DNA of 64,000 nucleotides. Source: Hydrogenobaculum sp. Y04AAS1 (GTDB taxonomy: Bacteria; Aquificota; Aquificia; Aquificales; Aquificaceae). Shown one piece after another: positions 58,075 to 64,000 of this stretch (positions within the stretch are counted from its first letter, which is position 1; every line of letters starts with the position of its first letter). The translations under genes and the position numbers were made by a program. The stretch lies in NCBI RefSeq assembly GCF_000020785.1, contig NC_011126.1:1240001-1304000 (forward strand). Direction: 5' to 3'. The notes beneath the pieces are model-generated. The model made no database searches. It was given only the letters and a program-made list of their open reading frames with translations, and was not told the DNA's origin.

Positions 58075-58933
58075 AATACTGATCTCTTTTCTTTTGAGTT
58101 TTTTATTTTTGTATGTGTTTTATAAAACCGTTGGTTTTGAAGAGGCTAAAAAAGAGTTTGAAGCTTTAAACCCCATTTATGTAGGTATTGGTTTTACTCT
58201 TTACGCTTTTAGTTCTTTCTTAAGAGCTTATCGCTGGCATCTAATGATAAAAGATATAAACATGAAAGATTTTTTTCTTATAAATAATGTCCATATTTTT
58301 TTGAACAACATACTACCGGCTAGGACTGGAGAGTTTAGCTTCTTTTATATGCTTAAAAAGCGTGGAATAAACCTTACAAAATCCTTTTGGATATTTGCTT
58401 TGGCTAGGCTCATGGACGCCTTGGCGCTTCTCGGGTTTTTCTTTGGTTTTTTCTTTAAGTTTTATTTTGTGGCTTTTATCGTTGTATTTGGTCTGATAAT
58501 GGTTTTTTTGCTAAAGCATACTATAGCTATTTTACCAAATATATTTATCTTAAAATCCCTAAAACAAAATCTATCAACTCATTTTGAAAGCAAAACCGCC
58601 ATAAAGCTTTACTTTATCTCGGTGATGTCTTTTGCTTTTAAGTTTCTTGGATTTTATGAGATGGCAAAAAACATTATACCTATGGGATTTTTTGAGATAT
58701 TGCCCTCTTATGTTTTAGCAGAGTTAAGCTCTATATTGCCTATAAACGGTGTAATGGGTCTTGGCACTTACGAGTTTGGCTTTTCTATACCGTCAAAACT
58801 AACCGATATATCTTTAAAAACTTCTTTGGATCTTGGTTTTATAACCCATGTGTTTTTGCTTGTTTCTTCTTCTATACTTGGTATACTATCTTTATTATTT
58901 TTGAAGCTTGAACACTACAAAGAAGAAAGATAG
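58064..58933 (+). CDS. UPF0104 / flippase-like membrane protein
   Basis: This 289-residue protein has about seven hydrophobic helices and the family motif NNILPARTGEFSFFYMLKKRG (given to position 102, in part LPARTGEFSFF). The second motif is ELSSILPINGVMGLGTYEFG. It is a shorter relative of the protein at 15627-16580. Its place after a polyprenyl-phosphate glycosyltransferase suggests lipid-linked sugar translocation, by inference. It converges with the PAP2 gene. Confidence 0.78.
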   Translation: MKIKILISFLLSFLFLYVFYKTVGFEEAKKEFEALNPIYVGIGFTLYAFSSFLRAYRWHLMIKDINMKDFFLINNVHIFLNNILPARTGEFSFFYMLKKRGINLTKSFWIFALARLMDALALLGFFFGFFFKFYFVAFIVVFGLIMVFLLKHTIAILPNIFILKSLKQNLSTHFESKTAIKLYFISVMSFAFKFLGFYEMAKNIIPMGFFEILPSYVLAELSSILPINGVMGLGTYEFGFSIPSKLTDISLKTSLDLGFITHVFLLVSSSILGILSLLFLKLEHYKEER

Positions 58934-59505
58934 AGTTTTTCTAACTTTACAACCAAAATAGATATCAAGCATCCCATACCAAAACTCACAAGCACATCCC
59001 CCACATAGTGCATAAAAAGTAAAACCCTTGATAGACCCACCAGCATTGACCAAAGTATAAGATAAAACCCTAGTTTTTTATTTTTAAGATAAACGCTAAA
59101 AGCTATAGAACTGTTTAAGAGCGTATGTCCAGAGGGTAAAGAAGAATACTCTTTCTGGCTTTTAAAAAAGTAAAACCCATATATATCTTTTTTCAAAAAA
59201 AGCTCTGGCCTTGCTTTACCAAATGTAAACTTAAATAGCATGATAGCACTATCTGAAAGCACAAGGCAAACCGATAGTAAGAGTATATACTTTCTTAGGC
59301 TTTTAACATAAAAACTAATCAGCATAAGCACCGTGCACGCATAAAAAACAATGTCAAAATGCCCAAGCGTTGTAATAAGTTTTATTAGACTTTTAAAAGC
59401 CACAAAACTATCCCTATGGACATACAAAAAATATGTTATATCCTTATCAAATAAAAATATGCTTATAAACCCAAAGACTATAAGAAATATCCCTATTTTA
59501 ATCAT
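58915..59505 (-). CDS. PAP2-family phosphatase
   Basis: This small membrane phosphatase has all three PAP2 motifs: KFTFGKARP, SLPSGHT and SRVLLFMHYVGD. About five membrane helices are present. It may act on undecaprenyl pyrophosphate, phosphatidate-type lipids or lipid A. The start is ATG at 59505 (196 residues), chosen because a perfect TATAAT sits exactly 6 bases upstream. An ATG at 59529 is also in frame. Confidence 0.85.
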   Translation of the reverse strand: MIKIGIFLIVFGFISIFLFDKDITYFLYVHRDSFVAFKSLIKLITTLGHFDIVFYACTVLMLISFYVKSLRKYILLLSVCLVLSDSAIMLFKFTFGKARPELFLKKDIYGFYFFKSQKEYSSLPSGHTLLNSSIAFSVYLKNKKLGFYLILWSMLVGLSRVLLFMHYVGDVLVSFGMGCLISILVVKLEKLYLSSL

Positions 59506-59511
59506 ATATCT

Positions 59512-59517
59512 ATTATA
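59512..59517 (-). promoter_or_regulatory. PAP2 -10 box, predicted leaderless start
   Basis: TATAAT on the reverse strand, 6 bases before ATG 59505. Confidence 0.5.
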
Positions 59518-59533
59518 AGATAAAAACATATAA

Positions 59534-59553
59534 AGAGCCCGTGAAAGGGCTCT
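59534..59553 (-). terminator. terminator of the RND operon
   Basis: AGAGCCC and GGGCTCT form a 7-base GC-rich stem with a 6-base loop. On the minus strand TTATATGTTTTT follows. It lies 19 bases after the pump gene. Confidence 0.6.
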
Positions 59554-59572
59554 AAAGGTATTAAGATCTTAA

Positions 59573-62500
59573 CTAACTTCTTAGGTCTTTACTTATTTCT
59601 TCTGGCAATGGGCAAGCTTCTGGGGGCAAGCCTTTTACTTTAGACCCATAATACATAACTGGTATAAGCACCAAGCTAAGGGCAGTGGAGGCTATTGTAC
59701 CAAAAATAAGGGATATGGCAAGGCCGTTGAATATCGGGTCAAATATGATAACAAAAGCACCAACTATAAGGGCTGCCGCTGTTAAAAGCACCGGTCTTGT
59801 TCTTATGACACCGGCTTCTACCACAGCCACATGAAGAGGTACTCCTTCTCTTATACGCTGTTCTGCAAATTCCACAAGAAGTATTGAGTTTCTAAGGATT
59901 ATACCAGCAAGAGCTATAAAACCTATCATAGAAGTGGCTGTAAAGAAAGCGTGTAGTATAAAGTGTCCTGGGACTATACCAACTAAAGTTAGTGGAATAG
60001 GAGACATGATGATACCAGGGGTTTTGAAGTCTTTAAACCATCCTACTATGAGGATATAGATTATGAAAAGAGCACCGGCAAAAGCAATGCCAAGATCTCT
60101 AAACACTTGTAGTGTGATGTACATCTCACCGCCCCATCTTACATATATATGATTTGTAATCTTTGGGAAAGACATCCAAAGTTCTGATACATGGCCATAC
60201 GGGTTAGGTATGCTTAAAACCTTTTTCCTTATATCCCATATGCTATAAAATGGTGCACCTGCACCTTTTGCCACATCTCCTACCACATATACTACCCTTC
60301 TTAGATTTTCGTGATAGATGGTTTTGTGTATAGGGTGTTTTACTATTTTGATGAGGTTTGATAGTGGTATAAGCTGACCTTGTTTGTTGGGTATTTGTAG
60401 GTTTTCAAGGTTTTGAAGCGTCCTATAAGGTCTTGCTATCCTTACTTCTATTGGTACTGCTTCCGTGTCTGTGGACTGGATGATACCAGCATTATAACCA
60501 GCCGTTGCCACTCTTAAAGTCCTTACTATATCCTTTTTTGAAACCCCAAACTGGGCCGCCCTTGCTTGGTCTATCACAAAATCTATTTGAGGAGCGTTTG
60601 ATTCTAAGTATATACCGCTATCGGTTATTTCTTTATCTTTTCTAAAAAGCTTTAAAACCTGCTTGGCAAAAGTCCTTTGAGAAGAAAGCGTTGGACCGTA
60701 TATCTGAGCTACTATTGGGTCTAAAACTGGTGGTCCTGGCGGGGTCTCTACTACAGCCACATAAGAAGCTCCCATGGAGTAAGCTATCTTTTGTACCATT
60801 GGCCTTAACGACTGGGCAAAAGCGTGGGATTCTATCTTTCTTTTATCTTTTCCAACAAGCTCTATGGCGATCTGGGCATAGTAAGGTCTTGTTCTAAGAT
60901 AGTAGTGTCTTATAAGGCCGTTAAAACCATAGGGTTTTGGCAAACCTGCATATATTTGATAGTATTTGACCTCTTTTTGTTTTGCTATGTAATCGGCGAT
61001 CTTTTTAGCCACTAAGTATGTTTGTTCTGTGGTGGTGTCTTCTGGCATGTTTAAGACTACCGATAGCTCTGATTTGTTGTCAAAAGGAAGCATCTTTACT
61101 ATTACAGCCCTACTTAGTATAAGAGCTACAGATATACCCAATAAAGACCAAACGGCTATGTAAAATAGGCTTCTTTTTGATTTTGATATAAGAAGAGGTT
61201 CTACCATCTTACAGTATAGTTTCCAAAATACGGTATCTTTTATATTTATGATAGGTTTTTGGCTTTTATTATGATCATGATGTTCGTGCTTTAAAAGTCT
61301 ATAGGCTGCCCAAGGGGTTGTTGTAAAAGCCACCCACAAAGAAAAAACTATCGCTGCACTGGCGTTTACTGGTATTGGCCTCATGTAAGGACCCATCAAA
61401 CCACCCACAAAGGCCATGGGCATCAAAGCGGCTATAATGGCAAAGGTTGCAAGTATGGTGGGGTTTCCTACTTCATCGGTGGCTCTTATGATGGCATCGT
61501 GTTTTGGAAGTTCTGGGAAAAACTCAAACCATCTATGGATATTTTCTACCACCACAATAGCAGCATCTACCAATATACCAATTGAGAATATCAGAGCAAA
61601 AAGCGTAACCCTATTTATAGTAAAACCATAAAGCTTGCTAAAGAACAATGCAAATGCAAGAGTCACAGGCACAGCTATTGCTACTATAAGAGACTCTCTG
61701 AGACCAAGAGCTACTGCTATAAGAAGTATAACAGACGCAGTGGCTATAAAAAGGTGCTCTATAAGTTCGTTGGATTTGTTTTGAGCGGATTTCCCGTAGT
61801 TTCTTGTAACGGTTATATGTAAGCTTGATGGAACGACAGTGCCTTTTAAAGAATCTATCTTTTTAAGTACATCGTTGGCTACATTTACTGCGTTTGTACC
61901 TGCTCTTTTTGCTATTGAGATAGTAACAGCAGGGTACATAGGAGATCCATAGCGTTTAGAAGCAGCACCAAAGCCCATAGTCACGTAATTGTGTATACCG
62001 CCTGGACCGTCTGTTATGGTTGCCACGTCTCTTAAATAGACTGGTTTTCCGCCATACCATCCCACCACCAAATCTTCTAAGTCTTGTTTAGATCTTATGA
62101 AGTTCCCAGTTTTTACATAATAAAGTTTATTGTTTTGATTTACATAACCGCTTGGAAGTTCTTGGTTTGCCTCTTGGATGATATGTACTATATAAGCTGG
62201 TGAAAGACCGTAAGCCGCTTCTTTAGCTGGATCTAACATTACCCTTAATTTTCTTGGTTGGCCACCATAGATTTTTACTTGAGCTACGTTTGGCACGGTT
62301 TTAAGCTCGTTGTCTAAGGTGTCTGCAATCCTTCTTAGAGAATAATAGTCATATCCTTTTCCCCACAGCGTAAGTGTCATTATCGGTACATCGTCTATGG
62401 ATTTTAGTTTTATAAGAGGTGGTAGTTGAACGCCTGGTGGTACTAAATCCATTGAAGCCATCATTTTGGCGTTTAACTGCACAAGTGCTTTTATAGGGTC

Positions 62501-62809
62501 TGTGCCAACGTGAAACCTTGCGGTCACAAGACCGTAACCATCACCAGAAGCGCTGTATATATAAGATATATCTTTTAATTCCCAAAGCTTCTTCTCTAAC
62601 GGTGTAACCACTCTTTTTTCTACTTCTCTTGGAGCAGCGCCTGGATACGGTATCATAATATCTATCATTGGTACTACGATATCTGGGTCTTCTTCTTTCG
62701 GCGTTGTTACCACTGCAAATATACCAAGGGCCAAAAGCGCTATTATCATTATAGGCGTAAGCTTGGAATCTATAAAGTATTTTGCTATTCTTCCGGCTAT
62801 CCCGTACAT
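59573..62809 (-). CDS. RND efflux transporter, inner-membrane pump
   Basis: This 1078-residue AcrB-superfamily pump has two repeats of one helix, a large periplasmic loop and a helix bundle. The fourth-helix proton-relay segment FSIGILVDAAIVVVENI is present, and GLMGPYMRPIPVNASAAIVFSL follows. Drug versus metal export cannot be settled; methionine-cluster metal motifs typical of CusA are not obvious. It ends the operon, 1 base after the adaptor gene, and is followed by a hairpin terminator. Confidence 0.92.
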   Translation of the reverse strand: MYGIAGRIAKYFIDSKLTPIMIIALLALGIFAVVTTPKEEDPDIVVPMIDIMIPYPGAAPREVEKRVVTPLEKKLWELKDISYIYSASGDGYGLVTARFHVGTDPIKALVQLNAKMMASMDLVPPGVQLPPLIKLKSIDDVPIMTLTLWGKGYDYYSLRRIADTLDNELKTVPNVAQVKIYGGQPRKLRVMLDPAKEAAYGLSPAYIVHIIQEANQELPSGYVNQNNKLYYVKTGNFIRSKQDLEDLVVGWYGGKPVYLRDVATITDGPGGIHNYVTMGFGAASKRYGSPMYPAVTISIAKRAGTNAVNVANDVLKKIDSLKGTVVPSSLHITVTRNYGKSAQNKSNELIEHLFIATASVILLIAVALGLRESLIVAIAVPVTLAFALFFSKLYGFTINRVTLFALIFSIGILVDAAIVVVENIHRWFEFFPELPKHDAIIRATDEVGNPTILATFAIIAALMPMAFVGGLMGPYMRPIPVNASAAIVFSLWVAFTTTPWAAYRLLKHEHHDHNKSQKPIINIKDTVFWKLYCKMVEPLLISKSKRSLFYIAVWSLLGISVALILSRAVIVKMLPFDNKSELSVVLNMPEDTTTEQTYLVAKKIADYIAKQKEVKYYQIYAGLPKPYGFNGLIRHYYLRTRPYYAQIAIELVGKDKRKIESHAFAQSLRPMVQKIAYSMGASYVAVVETPPGPPVLDPIVAQIYGPTLSSQRTFAKQVLKLFRKDKEITDSGIYLESNAPQIDFVIDQARAAQFGVSKKDIVRTLRVATAGYNAGIIQSTDTEAVPIEVRIARPYRTLQNLENLQIPNKQGQLIPLSNLIKIVKHPIHKTIYHENLRRVVYVVGDVAKGAGAPFYSIWDIRKKVLSIPNPYGHVSELWMSFPKITNHIYVRWGGEMYITLQVFRDLGIAFAGALFIIYILIVGWFKDFKTPGIIMSPIPLTLVGIVPGHFILHAFFTATSMIGFIALAGIILRNSILLVEFAEQRIREGVPLHVAVVEAGVIRTRPVLLTAAALIVGAFVIIFDPIFNGLAISLIFGTIASTALSLVLIPVMYYGSKVKGLPPEACPLPEEISKDLRS

Positions 62810-62810
62810 A

Positions 62811-63935
62811 TTACTCTCCTATCTTGCATTTATCGCAAACGTTGTATACGTTTCCTTCCACTATTCTATCGCCTGGTTTTAAACCAGATAGTACTACGTA
62901 GCTATCGCCTACCTTTTGACCAAGCTTTACAAACTGCATATGGGTTATGTTGTTTTTGTCTACTAGCCATACCGCGTCTATATCGTCCCATTTAAACAGT
63001 GCATCCTTTGGTATAGTAACGACAGTTTCCTGGCTTTTAGGAATATAAACTTTTGCGTAAAGCCCGCTTGTGATACCATCTTGGTTTGGTATATCTATTT
63101 TTACATCGAACGTATGAGACATAGGATTTAAAGCTTTGGATACCTCTTTTACAGTGCCTTCTACTGTTTTATCTATGCCACCTATATATACTTTCAACGT
63201 TTGTCCTGGGGTTATTTTGTTTATATACTTTTCTGGTAGTGCCACATCTACTCTGTATGGTGGTTTATCTATCATCATAAGTGGCATACCAGGGGCTGCT
63301 ATATCTCCTGTATTTACATTTTTCATATATATGCACCCTGAAAACGGAGCTGTTATATTGGCATAGGCTAAGTTTGCCCCGGCAGCGGATGCTCCAGCTT
63401 TTGCAGCCATTATAGCGTTTTTGGCTTGTTCTACCATAGCTTTTGCCGCTTCGTACTTGGCTTTTACCTCATCGTACTCTTGCTCTGTTACTGCTCCTGT
63501 TTTTATAAGCTTTTGAAATCTTTGATAGGTTTTTGAGATAGCTTGTAAGTTAGCTTCGGCTGCTTTCATCTGGTCTTGGGCTTGCTTGGCTCCGTAATTT
63601 GCTTGAGCTACCATACTTGATATATCTTTTGTATCAAGTTTTACCAAAAGCTGTCCTCTTTTCACACAATCACCATCTTTTACATAAACCCCCAAAACTT
63701 TGCTCATAAGCCTTGTGGAGATAGCAGCGTGGTTTTTGGCACTCACTACACCCTCAAACTCTTCTTCTAAAGGTGTGGAAGAAGATACTGTGATAACGTT
63801 TACATTTGAAATAACCTTTGGTTTTAGGGGCTTTTCACCGGGAGAGATTTTATGCTCAAAAAACCCACCAAGCCAAAGTATGATAACAACCATTGGTATC
63901 AGGAAATATAGCACATACTTTTTTAGAGTGTTCAT
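62811..63935 (-). CDS. RND efflux periplasmic adaptor
   Basis: This 374-residue membrane-fusion protein has an N-terminal anchor helix (YVLYFLIPMVVIILWLGGFF). It continues with a lipoyl half-motif, a coiled-coil hairpin (about 105-185, rich in Ala/Lys/Glu) and a beta-barrel domain (ITAPFSGCIYMKNVNTGDIA). It links the pump at 59573-62809 to the TolC-type channel whose end lies just upstream. Confidence 0.9.
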   Translation of the reverse strand: MNTLKKYVLYFLIPMVVIILWLGGFFEHKISPGEKPLKPKVISNVNVITVSSSTPLEEEFEGVVSAKNHAAISTRLMSKVLGVYVKDGDCVKRGQLLVKLDTKDISSMVAQANYGAKQAQDQMKAAEANLQAISKTYQRFQKLIKTGAVTEQEYDEVKAKYEAAKAMVEQAKNAIMAAKAGASAAGANLAYANITAPFSGCIYMKNVNTGDIAAPGMPLMMIDKPPYRVDVALPEKYINKITPGQTLKVYIGGIDKTVEGTVKEVSKALNPMSHTFDVKIDIPNQDGITSGLYAKVYIPKSQETVVTIPKDALFKWDDIDAVWLVDKNNITHMQFVKLGQKVGDSYVVLSGLKPGDRIVEGNVYNVCDKCKIGE

Positions 63936-63936
63936 A

Positions 63937-63999
63937 TCACTTTACCTCCTTGTTCAATATACCTGCTTGATATAGGCTTTTAATATAGGCTAAATTGCA
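63937..63999 (-). CDS. end of a TolC-type outer-membrane channel gene, cut by window edge
   Basis: Twenty codons ending NLAYIKSLYQAGILNKEVK are followed by TGA. The segment fits the C-terminal helix of TolC-family channels and the efflux-operon context. The gene is truncated by the right edge. AAGGAGG inside it serves the adaptor ATG. Confidence 0.6.
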   Translation of the reverse strand, partial: CNLAYIKSLYQAGILNKEVK

Positions 64000-64000
64000 A

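Noticed and set aside
59573-62809. CusA-type copper/silver exporter
   Set aside because: The RND fold is certain, but no metal-specific methionine pattern was evident, so only a general RND pump is claimed.

Overview
The window looks like a chromosomal segment of a low-GC member of the Aquificaceae, most probably Hydrogenobaculum or a close relative. This is inferred from several signs: a citryl-CoA lyase of the reductive TCA type, a strongly AT-rich coding style rich in AGA and ATA codons, tRNA-Ile and tRNA-Ala inside the rRNA operon, a bacterial H+-type P-ATPase, and flagellar genes scattered away from any flagellar cluster. Genes are packed very tightly. Most neighbours overlap by 1-25 bases or are separated by a few bases, and functionally unrelated genes share operons.

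Layout. 1-4456 (minus): dnaX, a small conserved protein, an NtrC-type regulator, rbfA, a geranylgeranyl-reductase-like flavoprotein and a small membrane protein cut by the left edge. 4516-7535 (plus): a beta-hydroxyacid dehydrogenase, recJ and a DUF2227-type membrane protein. 7537-14341 (minus): a complete rRNA operon (16S, tRNA-Ile, tRNA-Ala, 23S, 5S) with a strong promoter and long processing stems; pabC-pabB begin only about 16 bases after the 5S gene. 14425-22101 (plus): ribBA, a UPF0104-type membrane protein, lnt, then an Mrp-type ATPase with a NifS-like protein that lacks the catalytic lysine, a LysR regulator and a HAD hydrolase. 22096-26567 (minus): minCDE, a zinc-ribbon protein, an unknown protein, an MlaF-type ATPase, cheW and a J-domain protein. 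26590-27252 (plus): a UbiE-type methyltransferase, divergent from minC. 27265-32182 (minus): tpiA, a tandem hairpin-repeat array, a 901-residue PAS/GAF/GGDEF protein and an AAA/DUF4143 ATPase.

32330-38750 (plus): tldD, a FliJ-MotE (YlxF-like) fusion, rel, murF and a GcvH-like lipoyl protein. 38752-42544 (minus): a LolA-like protein, a degenerate M28-like protein, ilvE, tRNA-Leu, a gph-like phosphatase and rsmD. 42607-44407 (plus): gmhA and a ComEC-type channel. 44412-54711 (minus): argD, recA, gatC, the P-type ATPase, a 44-residue membrane protein, flgH, a biotin carboxylase, a DUF167 protein, citryl-CoA lyase, a ThiF/MoeB-type E1 and an exported Ig-like protein. 54792-58933 (plus): a DegT aminotransferase, hisH, a YaaA-like protein, a DPM1-like glycosyltransferase and a second UPF0104 protein. 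58915-63999 (minus): a PAP2 phosphatase and an RND efflux operon (tolC end, adaptor, pump).

Two signals stand out. First, many operon-leading genes have a TATAAT-like box exactly 6 bases before the start codon, which puts +1 on the A of ATG, so leaderless mRNAs seem to be a systematic mode of expression here. Second, the NifS-like protein next to Mrp keeps the fold motifs and the active-site cysteine loop but has leucine where the PLP Schiff-base lysine should be. Other points are the tandem hairpin array upstream of tpiA, an A9 slippage tract in dnaX, an 18-base homopolymer in the promoter spacer of the diguanylate cyclase gene, and paired palindromes over an AAA-ATPase promoter. No CRISPR array, IS element or prophage was seen. 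No gene-free stretch exceeds 300 bases.
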